NCBI RefSeq assembly: GCF_000212855.1
Contig: NZ_GL890993.1
Span: 1,925,603-1,989,602, forward strand
DNA: 64,000 bases
From: Streptococcus sanguinis SK355
GTDB taxonomy: Bacteria > Bacillota > Bacilli > Lactobacillales > Streptococcaceae
Direction of reading: 5' to 3'
Shown piece by piece: positions 45,551 through 53,473 of the stretch. Every line of letters starts with the position of its first letter. The stretch's first letter is position 1. The notes beneath the pieces are model-generated. The model worked only from the letters and a program-made list of their open reading frames with translations. It was not told the DNA's origin and made no database searches. A program made the translations under genes and the position numbers.

Positions 45551-46024
45551 TTAATCAACAGGCGGATCATCCTTTATCTCTTCTTCCGTCTTCCAGTAGG
45601 TCATACTGCTCTTCTCAGTATCTACCTCCATCTTTTTATTAAGTCTAATATCAACCTTATAATAGGCACGTTTAATTAAAAACTTTTGACTGTTCTCTGC
45701 AGAACCCCAAGTTCTACAAACCATCAAAAAGCGTGCAGAGCCCTGTCCAGATATCTCCTCCTTAGTGTAAGAACCGGGAGCAGTTGGGCGTTCTAAGATT
45801 CTCATATTTAATCTCAGTTCTGGCTGATAATTGCTCAAATACCAGTCTATTCGGGCCGAGTCATTCTCATAATATTGGATACGATAGCGATGACCTTTGG
45901 CTTGCAGACTATAGCCATTGGATTCGGAAATAGTGGTCCAACCCACCTCTGAATTAAAGAAAACATAAGCTCCTAGCAAGACTAGAACGCCTAGCAAGAA
46001 TAAGAAAATCAAACGACGTTTCAT
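45551..46024 (-). CDS. Hypothetical membrane-anchored protein
   Basis: A 157-residue protein with one N-terminal span (LIFLFLLGVLVLLGAYVFF) after a basic start, then an extracellular domain rich in Tyr and Arg with strands such as GHRYRIQYYENDSARIDWYL. No lipobox. Family not recognised. It sits after the aspC terminator and 230 bp ahead of the three-gene group, so it is probably a separate transcript. Confidence 0.7.
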   Translation of the reverse strand: MKRRLIFLFLLGVLVLLGAYVFFNSEVGWTTISESNGYSLQAKGHRYRIQYYENDSARIDWYLSNYQPELRLNMRILERPTAPGSYTKEEISGQGSARFLMVCRTWGSAENSQKFLIKRAYYKVDIRLNKKMEVDTEKSSMTYWKTEEEIKDDPPVD

Positions 46025-46209
46025 ATTGTTCTCCTTCGACTCCTGTTTACAAGACCTAGCAGCTAAATTCTAACTGCTCCCAGCTTTTATTTCGTCGCCC
46101 AAAATCTTCTCAATTCGACCAGAAAATATGAAAGCGATTTTATGATATTCTATATTATTTTACCATTTTATCAAACTATTTGCCAGTGCAGTTTAGGGGA
46201 ACTGAAAAA

Positions 46210-46228
46210 GACGAACTCTGAGTCCGTC
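46210..46228 (-). terminator. Terminator of ypmB-aspC
   Basis: GACGGACTC, A, GAGTTCGTC followed by TTTTTC on the leftward strand. The stem has one mismatch and a very short loop, so strength is uncertain. Confidence 0.6.
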
Positions 46229-46290
46229 CTTATCTATTGTTTATAAATTTTTGTAGGTTATCTTTATCAAGCAATGCCGGATTGTGAGCT

Positions 46291-47472
46291 CTATTTACTT
46301 TCCATAAATTGCTGCAGACGCTGAACGGCTTCTTTGAGTGTTTCCAGATCTGTCGCATAGCTAAGACGGACATTTTCTGGAGCACCGAATCCTGCTCCGG
46401 TCACCAGAGCCACGCCAACTTCTTCTAAAATTGCTGTCGTAAACTCGGTCACATCGGTATAACCTTTCATTTCCATGGCTTTCTTGACATTTGGAAAGAG
46501 ATAGAAGGCCCCTTGTGGCTTGACCACTTCAAATCCTGGCACCTGAGCCAAGAGAGGATAAATAGTATTCAGACGCTCTTCAAAGGCTTGACGCATAGTC
46601 TCGACCGTTTCCTGACTGCCAGTCAGAGCTTCGATAGCTGCATATTGAGCCGCTGCTGTCGGGTTAGAAGTCGTCTGACCTGCAATCTTACTCATAGCTG
46701 CTATAATCTCTGGCTCACCAACTGCATAGCCAATCCGCCAACCTGTCATGGAGTAGCTCTTAGAGACACCATTGATGACCACTGTCTGCTTGCGAATCTC
46801 CTCTGATAGACTAGAAATTGGCGTAAATTTATTGCCGTTATAAACCAGACGTCCATAAATATCATCTGCCAAAATCAGAATATCATGCTCTACAGCCCAG
46901 TTTCCAATCGCCAGCAGCTCCTCAGCCGTATAAATCATACCAGTCGGGTTGGACGGCGAGTTCAAAACCAAGACCTTAGTCTTGTCAGTACGAGCAGCTT
47001 CTAACTGTTCCACCGTCACCTTGAAATTATTTTCCTCAGTAGCTTGGACAAAAATAGGAGTCCCCTCGGCCATCTTAATCTGGTCCCCGTAGCTGACCCA
47101 GTAAGGCGTCGGAATGATAGCTTCATCACCTGAGTCAAGCACACTCATAAAGAAGGTGTAGAGGGAGAACTTAGCTCCGGTTGCCACCGTCACTTGATTA
47201 GGCTGGATTGTGTAGCCGTAATAGTTGGCAAAATACTCTACTACAGCTTCTTTTAGCTCTGGCAGACCGCTAGTAACCGTATAAAAGCTAGCACGCCCAT
47301 CCTCAATAGCTGCTACAGCCGCATCTTGGATATTCTTAGGCGTCGGAAAATCCGGCTCTCCCAGAGTCAGAGACAGAATATCCCGCCCCTGCGCTTTCAA
47401 AGCCTTAGCACGCGCTGCTGTTGCTAAAGTCACGCTTTCTTCCATCTTTAAGACACGATTTGATAATTTCAT
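46291..47472 (-). CDS. aspC: Aspartate (PLP-dependent) aminotransferase
   Basis: A 393-residue class I aminotransferase interconverting aspartate and oxaloacetate. The PLP lysine is in VSKSYSMTGWRIGY, and NSPSNPTG and the C-terminal RLSYATD substrate-carboxylate Arg are present. It overlaps the 3' end of the DUF5590/ypmB-like gene by 4 bp (ATGA-type overlap). In Firmicutes this pair is commonly followed by asnS; here other genes intervene. Confidence 0.93.
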   Translation of the reverse strand: MKLSNRVLKMEESVTLATAARAKALKAQGRDILSLTLGEPDFPTPKNIQDAAVAAIEDGRASFYTVTSGLPELKEAVVEYFANYYGYTIQPNQVTVATGAKFSLYTFFMSVLDSGDEAIIPTPYWVSYGDQIKMAEGTPIFVQATEENNFKVTVEQLEAARTDKTKVLVLNSPSNPTGMIYTAEELLAIGNWAVEHDILILADDIYGRLVYNGNKFTPISSLSEEIRKQTVVINGVSKSYSMTGWRIGYAVGEPEIIAAMSKIAGQTTSNPTAAAQYAAIEALTGSQETVETMRQAFEERLNTIYPLLAQVPGFEVVKPQGAFYLFPNVKKAMEMKGYTDVTEFTTAILEEVGVALVTGAGFGAPENVRLSYATDLETLKEAVQRLQQFMESK

Positions 47473-47957
47473 AGTCCCTCCTTGCTGACTAACTGTCCGC
47501 TTTCAAAACCAATCAGGTAGTAGGTGCCTCCCGACTTGACTTCCCAGATGGGCTGATCCTGAAAATAGCCCATGGTCACCTTATCAATAGTTCCTGCTCC
47601 ATTTTCCTTGGCAATGCTCTTCGCCTCAGCCTTACTGACACCTTTGTCCAGTCGATAGACCCGAATCTCATTGGAATCTTTTGCAATCAATACAGCTTTT
47701 TCGACACCCTTACTTGTCTTGCCAAGCAGACTGTAGTAAGATTCCTGCCCATTGTAGAAGGCAAATGAGTCCACTTCTTCAAGATCTGCGTATTCCTTGG
47801 CCAAGCGGCTGCTTGCTTCCTTAGCCGACTGTCTCGGCTGCATAGATACTTGCAAAACTGCAAAAAATGAAAAGACAAGAACACTGAGAACGATAAAAAT
47901 ACCGATAAGGTACTGCCAAATTGGAAAACTGGCTTTATTTCTATTTTTATATTTCAC
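47469..47957 (-). CDS. DUF5590 / YpmB-like membrane-anchored protein
   Basis: A 162-residue protein with one N-terminal span (LIGIFIVLSVLVFSFFAVLQV) and an outer domain of two PepSY-like repeats (SKAEAKSIAKENGAGTIDKV, PIWEVKSGGTYYLIGFESGQLV in parts). The family is YpmB/DUF5590, of unknown function, typically encoded before aspartate aminotransferase. First gene of the unit. Confidence 0.85.
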   Translation of the reverse strand: MKYKNRNKASFPIWQYLIGIFIVLSVLVFSFFAVLQVSMQPRQSAKEASSRLAKEYADLEEVDSFAFYNGQESYYSLLGKTSKGVEKAVLIAKDSNEIRVYRLDKGVSKAEAKSIAKENGAGTIDKVTMGYFQDQPIWEVKSGGTYYLIGFESGQLVSKEGL

Positions 47958-48003
47958 TCCGTCATTATACTACAAATACTCCTACTTTTCTATCTTTTTT
48001 TGA

Positions 48004-48017
48004 TGAGAATATTCTCA
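48004..48017. promoter_or_regulatory. Palindrome upstream of the MarR gene
   Basis: TGAGAATATTCTCA is a perfect 14-bp inverted repeat between the divergent ypmB-like and marR genes. A regulator site is likely; which regulator is unknown. Confidence 0.5.
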
Positions 48018-48036
48018 AAATTCTAAAGCAATATCC

Positions 48037-48065
48037 TTGCATATGATACTATTTATTGGTAAAAT
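48037..48065 (+). promoter_or_regulatory. Candidate marR promoter giving a near-leaderless mRNA
   Basis: -35 TTGCAT (48037-48042), 17-bp spacer, -10 TAAAAT (48060-48065), only six bases before the marR ATG. No ribosome site precedes the ATG, consistent with leaderless translation. Confidence 0.45.
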
Positions 48066-48071
48066 ATTGTT

Positions 48072-48518
48072 ATGAAGATTACAGACGATTTAAGCAAAGA
48101 AACTCTGCTTGATTTGAAAACCATGATTGTCTTTCATAAGGCAGCAAGAACCATCCGTGCCATTGAAGCTCAGATTTTTAAAAAGCATGATTTGACTCCT
48201 ACTCAGTTTTCCGTCTTAGAAACCTTGTACAGCAAAGGAGAACTGCGTATTCAGGACCTGATTGACCGCATATTGGCTACTTCTGGCAACATGACTGTTG
48301 TCATCAAAAATATGGAACGCGACGGCTGGATTGTCCGCACCTGCGACCCAAATGACCGCCGGGCTTTTTTGATTGGCTTGACGGAACAAGGCAGAGCTAA
48401 AATTGAAGCCGCCCTGCCTGATCATATCAAAAATATTCAGCAAGCTCTGTCCATTCTCGAAGAAGACGATAAACAAGATTTGATTCGCATTCTAAAAAAT
48501 TTCAAAAAAATGAGCTAA
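48072..48518 (+). CDS. MarR family transcriptional regulator
   Basis: A 148-residue winged-helix regulator: dimerisation helices at both ends, HTH ELRIQDLIDRILATSGNMTVVIKNMERDGWI (in parts) and wing DPNDRRAFLIGLTEQGRA, all typical of MarR. It lies before a flavin reductase gene, a pattern of quinone/redox-responsive regulation, and is probably its local regulator. There is no conserved redox-sensing N-terminal Cys, so the signal is unclear. Confidence 0.88.
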   Translation: MKITDDLSKETLLDLKTMIVFHKAARTIRAIEAQIFKKHDLTPTQFSVLETLYSKGELRIQDLIDRILATSGNMTVVIKNMERDGWIVRTCDPNDRRAFLIGLTEQGRAKIEAALPDHIKNIQQALSILEEDDKQDLIRILKNFKKMS

Positions 48519-48540
48519 ATAATTGCTAACTAGTGATTAA

Positions 48541-48562
48541 TGTTGTAACATATGTTGTAACA
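48541..48562. promoter_or_regulatory. Direct/inverted repeat before the FMN reductase gene
   Basis: TGTTGTAACA occurs twice with a 2-bp gap (48541-48550, 48553-48562), and the junction forms the perfect palindrome AACATATGTT (48547-48556). It lies 42 bp before the start codon, a fitting operator for the neighbouring MarR protein. Confidence 0.55.
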
Positions 48563-48603
48563 AGAGAAATTTCTCTTTATTTTATAAAAAAGGAGACAAT
48601 GCA

Positions 48604-49152
48604 ATGTCTAAAGTATTATTCATCGTCGGCTCACTTCGTCAAGGTTCTTTCAACCACCAATTGGCTGAGCAAGCTGAAAAAGCTTTGGCTGGCAAGGCAG
48701 AAGTTTCATATCTTGATTACAAAGATGTACCATTCTTCAACCAAGACATCGAAAGTCCTGCTCCAGCTGCTGTTGCTAAGGTTCGTGAAGAAATTTTGGC
48801 CGCTGATGCCATCTGGATTTTCTCACCTGTCTACAACTGGGCTATCCCAGGAGTAGTGAAAAACCTTTTGGACTGGGCTTCACGCGCTCTGGATCTGTCA
48901 GACCCAACTGGCCCATCTGCTCTGAATGCTAAGGTTGTTACTGTTTCATCTGTCGCAAACGGCACATCACCAGATGAAGTATTCAAGCACTACCGCAGCC
49001 TGCTGCCTTTCATCCGTATGAATGTGGTAGAACCATTCACAGGTGTTGGTATCAACCCAGAAGCATGGGGAACTGGACAACTGGCTGTCGCAGAAGACAA
49101 ACTTGCTGAACTCTCAGCACAGGCTGATGCTCTTTTAGCAGCCCTTAACTAA
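48604..49152 (+). CDS. NADPH-dependent FMN reductase-like flavoprotein
   Basis: A 182-residue flavodoxin-fold oxidoreductase with the FMN phosphate loop [15 protein letters not shown] at residues 8-22 and the family segment [19 protein letters not shown] (in parts). It reduces FMN, quinones or azo compounds with NAD(P)H. AAGGAG precedes the ATG. Probably under the MarR gene upstream. Terminator at 49197-49220. Confidence 0.9.
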   Translation: MSKVLFIVGSLRQGSFNHQLAEQAEKALAGKAEVSYLDYKDVPFFNQDIESPAPAAVAKVREEILAADAIWIFSPVYNWAIPGVVKNLLDWASRALDLSDPTGPSALNAKVVTVSSVANGTSPDEVFKHYRSLLPFIRMNVVEPFTGVGINPEAWGTGQLAVAEDKLAELSAQADALLAALN

Positions 49153-49196
49153 AAAGAGAAGATTATAAAAAGAAAAGAAAACTTATAAGACACTAA

Positions 49197-49224
49197 CCCC
49201 CCGCAAATAATTGCGAGGGGTTTT
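49197..49224 (+). terminator. Terminator of the FMN reductase gene
   Basis: CCCC-CGCAA, loop ATAA, TTGCG-GGGG followed by TTTT, with a small bulge. Confidence 0.8.
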
Positions 49225-49359
49225 AGTACGGGATTCATCAAAATGGTCTCAATTTTAGTACTTTTAGAGAGACGAATAAAATTTAAGATTTTTAAAGTAT
49301 ATTGTTTGATTTCACACATAAAAAGAATGCTATTTCCTTGTATAAATACTTCTTCTCTT

Positions 49360-50088
49360 CTAAACTTCCTTCACATAAACCAACTCTTGTTCACTAGATA
49401 GGTCAGGTCGGTAAGCGAAACCAGCAAAGCTTAATTTTTTCATCTGTTCGACTTCTGTCACTTGGTTAGTTATTAGAGCTGTTAAAAACTCGCCACGTGC
49501 TTTTTTAGAAATGGTCGAATGGACTTTCAGCTTGCCGCCTCGGTCTTCCAGAAACTTGAAACCTATCATGCGCTGGCGGATTTCCTTGGAAAAGACCGTT
49601 TCAAACTCGCTGGACAGGAGGGAGAAAATCACCTCAACTTCTGCCAGAGCCTTGTCATAAGCTTCTTTCCAAAAAGCCTTGAGACTCTTCCCATCTAACT
49701 TGAGTGGCATCATAAAGTCCAAACGATGAGGCGCTATGGGCTCCAAGGCCGGGATGACTCCGTAAAGTGCTGATGTGATAGCAAGATGCTTCTCGATATA
49801 CTGACTTTCCCCCTTAGTATAGTCCCGCCTCTTGATATGGCGGTACATGAGGCCATCAAAAAGATAGAGGGCTGGAGCATGCTGCGCAGTTCCTTCTCGC
49901 AAAGCCTGAATGGCTTGCCACTCTATCTCTGCTCTTTCTGGGGAAATTTTATAAAAAGATGCCAAGTCAGCTACTGACATGGTTGCCAACTCATCCAACA
50001 CAGTCTGAGTTTGTGCTGAAAGTGGATTAGGGATTGCAGATGGCGCAGTTAGATTCAACTCTTTCGCAGTTGGGATAAGAATTTTCAT
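49360..50088 (-). CDS. yaaA: YaaA/UPF0246 peroxide stress protein
   Basis: A 242-residue member of the YaaA (DUF328/UPF0246) family: MKILIPTAKEL start, YDGLMYRHIKR-type core (here LFDGLMYRHIKR), LDFMMPLKL and FKFLEDRGGKLKVHSTISKKARGEF (in parts). In E. coli YaaA limits iron-dependent damage during hydrogen peroxide stress. Oral streptococci of this kind make peroxide, which suits such a role. AAGGAAAC precedes the start. Confidence 0.92.
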   Translation of the reverse strand: MKILIPTAKELNLTAPSAIPNPLSAQTQTVLDELATMSVADLASFYKISPERAEIEWQAIQALREGTAQHAPALYLFDGLMYRHIKRRDYTKGESQYIEKHLAITSALYGVIPALEPIAPHRLDFMMPLKLDGKSLKAFWKEAYDKALAEVEVIFSLLSSEFETVFSKEIRQRMIGFKFLEDRGGKLKVHSTISKKARGEFLTALITNQVTEVEQMKKLSFAGFAYRPDLSSEQELVYVKEV

Positions 50089-50104
50089 AGTTTCCTTCTT
50101 TCAT

Positions 50105-50689
50105 TTAGTGAATATGGCGAACAATCCATTTACCCAAGGCTGTCTCTAGTAGATAGCTGCCGATGATGAAGCCTAGCAGATTGGTCAAGATATCTCCCAA
50201 GTCAAAAATACCCAGGTGAAAGAGATACTGGCTCCCCTCAACCAGACCGATAGCCAAGATAAAATAAGCCACATGTTTCCATGACAACTTGCAGAGAAAG
50301 CCCAGCGGAATGAACATAATAATATTCATGGTTGGTACCAGCTTATCCCCATAAATCCAATTATAGGTAAAAGATTGCAGATCTAGACTGAAGCCCTGCC
50401 TGCCGATATTTTTTAAAAAGAGGGCATAGAATAGAATGAGAAAATAGAGGGTATAACTGGCTAGCACTAGCCAACGGGGAATGTGCCGACTGTAGAGGCC
50501 GCGAATAAAAAGCGAGCTAATCGCTGTCAAAGTCAGGATGATAGAAGCTGGTATCAGCAGGCTCCACTCTGGCTGATTCTTGTAAAAGACGACGGCTACA
50601 TAGGCATAAAAAAAGCGCATATAGAGCCAAGACCAAAAAATCAGACTGCCTAGGAAGGCTGCCATATCAAAGATTGTTTGTTTTTTCAT
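50105..50689 (-). CDS. VanZ family membrane protein
   Basis: A 194-residue protein with five hydrophobic spans. The VanZ-like part is clear: NIIMFIPLGFLCKLSWK and EGSQYLFHLGIFDLGDILTNLLGFIIG (in parts), where the E-x-x-Q and D-(I/V)-x-x-N-x-x-G residues are conserved. VanZ proteins give low teicoplanin resistance in enterococci and affect lipoglycopeptide susceptibility elsewhere; here its role is unknown. It is the upstream partner of yaaA, 16 bp apart. Confidence 0.87.
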   Translation of the reverse strand: MKKQTIFDMAAFLGSLIFWSWLYMRFFYAYVAVVFYKNQPEWSLLIPASIILTLTAISSLFIRGLYSRHIPRWLVLASYTLYFLILFYALFLKNIGRQGFSLDLQSFTYNWIYGDKLVPTMNIIMFIPLGFLCKLSWKHVAYFILAIGLVEGSQYLFHLGIFDLGDILTNLLGFIIGSYLLETALGKWIVRHIH

Positions 50690-50818
50690 CTGAAACCTCC
50701 CTTTCTTCTTTTTAAAATTATATCAAATTTCAATGGGACATTCTATTTTTTGCTTGACTTTGTTTTACAGAGATGTTATCATCTGGTTATAAAGACTAGA
50801 TAAGAAAGTGATAAAGAT

Positions 50819-51280
50819 TTGAACTCTCAACAAATTTTTCCCAAGTGGGACGAATTACCAGAACTGGACCTATATTTGGACCAGGTTCTGCTCTATGTAA
50901 ACAATGTCTGTGGCTCTTCTATTTCAGCTGCTGACAAGGGACTGACTGCTTCTATGATTAACAACTACGTCAAGCATGGCTATATTGCCAAGCCGGTCAA
51001 GAAAAAATATCAACGTCGCCAAGTAGCTCGCTTGATTGCCATTACGACCTTAAAAACGGTATTTTCTATCCAGGAAATCTCTGCTACTTTAAATATGTTA
51101 CATAAATCAGCAGATTCGCGAGAGCTTTATGATGACTTCGTTGACTACATGAATGGCAGCAAGCTAGAGGTCGTACCCATCATTTCCACTGCCTGCCAGA
51201 CGGTCAAACTCTATCAAAAGACCTTATCCCTAATCCAAGTACCAAATGAGGAGGAAGAAAATCTTGAACTACGCGCTTAA
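50819..51280 (+). CDS. DUF1836 domain protein
   Basis: A 153-residue soluble protein starting with TTG. No in-frame ATG exists between the preceding stop and the conserved WDELPELDLYLDQVLLYV segment (in parts), and AGAAAGTGA lies upstream. DUF1836 proteins contain an HTH-like core (SMINNYVKHGYI) and are found next to hemolysin III genes in streptococci. Regulatory function is plausible, not proven. Overlaps the trhA gene by 17 bp. Confidence 0.85.
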   Translation: MNSQQIFPKWDELPELDLYLDQVLLYVNNVCGSSISAADKGLTASMINNYVKHGYIAKPVKKKYQRRQVARLIAITTLKTVFSIQEISATLNMLHKSADSRELYDDFVDYMNGSKLEVVPIISTACQTVKLYQKTLSLIQVPNEEEENLELRA

Positions 51281-51911
51281 ACTCAGTAAAAAACTATCCT
51301 TTGGAGAGGAAATTGCCAACGCTGTTACCCATGCAGTAGGAGCTGTTCTGATGCTTATTCTGTTGCCTATATCGGCTATTTATAGCTATGAAGGGCACGG
51401 CTTGGTAGCTGCTGTCGGAACTTCTATCTTTGTCATCAGCCTCTTTCTCATGTTCCTTTCTTCGACCATCTATCATTCGATGTCCTATGGCTCGACCCAC
51501 AAGTATATCTTGCGCATTATCGACCACTCTATGATTTACATCGCCATCGCTGGCAGCTACACGCCAGTCGTGCTGTCGCTGATGAATAACTGGTTTGGCT
51601 ATCTCATCATTGCCATCCAGTGGGGCACGACCATCTTTGGTATCCTCTATAAGATTTTCGCCAAGAAAGTCAATGAAAAATTTAGCTTAGCTCTCTATTT
51701 GATTATGGGCTGGCTGGTTGTCTTTATCATTCCGCAGATTATCGGTCAAACCGGACCTGTCTTCTGGGGGCTCATGCTAGCTGGTGGCCTCTGCTATACT
51801 GTAGGAGCCGGCTTCTATGCTCAAAAGAAGCCCTACTTCCACATGATTTGGCATCTTTTCATTCTAGCGGCTTCTGCCCTGCAATACCTTGCTATCGTTT
51901 ATTTTATGTAA
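51264..51911 (+). CDS. trhA: Hemolysin III / PAQR family membrane protein TrhA
   Basis: A 215-residue seven-span protein of the PAQR/HlyIII family: SFGEEIANAVTHAVGA at the start, SSTIYHSM, IIDHSMIYIAIAGSYTP and HMIWHLFILAAS, giving the conserved His/Asp metal site. The family controls membrane energy homeostasis in bacteria. I chose TTG 51264 because GAGGAGGAA lies 7 bases upstream; the six-codon earlier ATG would overlap this site. Coupled to DUF1836. Confidence 0.9.
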   Translation: MNYALKLSKKLSFGEEIANAVTHAVGAVLMLILLPISAIYSYEGHGLVAAVGTSIFVISLFLMFLSSTIYHSMSYGSTHKYILRIIDHSMIYIAIAGSYTPVVLSLMNNWFGYLIIAIQWGTTIFGILYKIFAKKVNEKFSLALYLIMGWLVVFIIPQIIGQTGPVFWGLMLAGGLCYTVGAGFYAQKKPYFHMIWHLFILAASALQYLAIVYFM

Positions 51912-51923
51912 GACAAATACACT

Positions 51924-51955
51924 AAAACCGTCTGAGGATTCTCAGACGGTTTTTT
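51924..51955 (+). terminator. Terminator of DUF1836-trhA
   Basis: AAAACCGTCTGAG, loop GATT, CTCAGACGGTTTTTT: a perfect 13-bp stem, able to serve both converging operons. Confidence 0.93.
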
Positions 51956-51975
51956 CGTTCATACTGTTTATTGAT

Positions 51976-52542
51976 TCATCCTTGCTTTTCCAGAGTCCTT
52001 CTTTGCTTGTGAGCTTTTCTGACTTGCTGAAAGATTGGATATAAGATTGGGACAGCGATGACTGTCGCTAGACTAGAGCCAAATGTACCAGTAATCTTAG
52101 CTACTGCCAGCAAAAAGGCTGCTGGTAAACTACTCCCGCCAAGCAGTGTTCCTGTCAGAGTGTACTTGAGGATATTAAGCACAATCTTCACCAAAGCTGC
52201 GGCTACTGCTGTCATAAGAATATTTCCTAGTCGATCCTTTCTCTGAAAGAGTCTTTCATACAGAAAATGAATCACCACGGCTACTGCAAGTGCTTCTAAC
52301 AAGATGACTGGGATTTCTGCTGCGTAACCATTCAGCAAGTCAAATATTCCCAATCCAATAGCAGCCGCTAAAAAACCGAGCTTACTGCCAAAAATCAGAC
52401 AGCCCACTACCACCAGTGCATTTCCAAAGTGAATAAACTGAGCTCCGACAGGAATTTTAAAAAACTGAATGCTCAGAAAAATCAAAGCAGCAAATAAACT
52501 AATCATGGTTAAGGTTTGCAAATCGAGTGTTTGTTTCTTCAT
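51976..52542 (-). CDS. ECF transporter S component, probably for vitamin B6
   Basis: A 188-residue membrane protein with five or six spans, no ATPase: an S component (RIFLSIQFFKIPVGAQFIHFGNALV type start, LGFLAAAIGLGIFDLLNG, FGSSLATVIAVPILYP). It overlaps the pyridoxal kinase gene by 44 bp and sits opposite a MocR-type regulator, which points to pyridoxine or pyridoxal as cargo. The ligand is inferred from context only. Confidence 0.82.
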   Translation of the reverse strand: MKKQTLDLQTLTMISLFAALIFLSIQFFKIPVGAQFIHFGNALVVVGCLIFGSKLGFLAAAIGLGIFDLLNGYAAEIPVILLEALAVAVVIHFLYERLFQRKDRLGNILMTAVAAALVKIVLNILKYTLTGTLLGGSSLPAAFLLAVAKITGTFGSSLATVIAVPILYPIFQQVRKAHKQRRTLEKQG

Positions 52543-53389
52543 CTTTTTCCTCCATCAAGGCTTGAAAATCAGCAAAAAGCTCTCCTAGGTAGGGCTGGTA
52601 AAAAACGCCCTTCTTTTGATCTATTTGCTCTTTAAAGCTAAGTGCCAAGCTCTTTTCAATAAACTTCAAAATCACAGGCAGGGCTTGCTTGATATCAACC
52701 TCCTGAACAAAAGCCGCAGCCACAAGTGTCGTCAATATATCACCCGTTCCAAAAAATTGCTGGGGCAGAGATGGACTGGAAAAGAGGTTAAACCCTTCTG
52801 TTCCCGCATCAAAATAGGCCACACCAATCTGATTCTCTTTCATGGGCAAGCCAGTTAGCAAGACCTTGCTCGGTCCTAACTCAGCCAAACGCTTGCAGTA
52901 GTCCTCCCATCTATCTTCTGATAAACTATCTTCGTAGGGTTCTTCCAATAACAAACAGGCTTCCGTCAAATTGGGCAAAACTAAATCAGCATGCTGGCAG
53001 AGGCGACGCATATGGTCTAGATGGGCATCTGAAAATCCCTGATAAAAAGTTCCCTTATCCCCCATGATAGGATCCACGATAAGGGGCAAGCTTTTTTCCT
53101 CTTTAAAGCGCAGCAAATTTTCCACCTGAATATCAGACTTCAAATATCCTGTTATCAGAGCTGAAAAGTTGAACTCTAGGCTCTGCCATTGTTTCAAAAA
53201 AGCAAGCATCCCATGCGTGTAATCATCTATATAGATATTTGAAAAACCACCTGTATGGGACGACAAAATCATGGTTGGCAACAGGGCGACTTCTAGCTGG
53301 CAAATTGCAAAAAGCGGCAGGGCAGCTGTTGCGGCAACCTTACCTAAGCCAGAAATATCTGTGGCCAGAATGACTGTTTTTGTTTTCAT
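52499..53389 (-). CDS. Pyridoxal/pyridoxine kinase (ribokinase family)
   Basis: A 296-residue kinase of the PdxY/PdxK group: SDISGLGKVAATAALPLF-like opening (here ATDISGLGKVAATA), VDPIMGDKG, PNLTEACLL and the catalytic FFGTGDILTTLVAA with the anion-hole GTGD. It should phosphorylate B6 vitamers to PLP/PNP. AGGAGGAG precedes the ATG. First gene of the salvage operon with the S component. Confidence 0.87.
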   Translation of the reverse strand: MKTKTVILATDISGLGKVAATAALPLFAICQLEVALLPTMILSSHTGGFSNIYIDDYTHGMLAFLKQWQSLEFNFSALITGYLKSDIQVENLLRFKEEKSLPLIVDPIMGDKGTFYQGFSDAHLDHMRRLCQHADLVLPNLTEACLLLEEPYEDSLSEDRWEDYCKRLAELGPSKVLLTGLPMKENQIGVAYFDAGTEGFNLFSSPSLPQQFFGTGDILTTLVAAAFVQEVDIKQALPVILKFIEKSLALSFKEQIDQKKGVFYQPYLGELFADFQALMEEKDEETNTRFANLNHD

Positions 53390-53410
53390 GACTCCTCCTA
53401 CTTGTTCTCT

Positions 53411-53440
53411 ATTGTAAAATATCTGAAAATGAGTTACAAT
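53411..53440. promoter_or_regulatory. Fully overlapping divergent promoters of the B6 locus
   Basis: ATTGTAA (53411-53417) and TTACAAT (53434-53440) are exact inverted repeats. Read rightward they are -35 TTGTAA and -10 TACAAT with a 17-bp spacer; read leftward the same bases give the same promoter. The kinase and regulator genes thus appear to fire from one shared 30-bp site and should exclude each other. Confidence 0.65.
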
Positions 53441-53473
53441 ATGAAAAAATTAAATCTGTATGGGGACAGTTTT

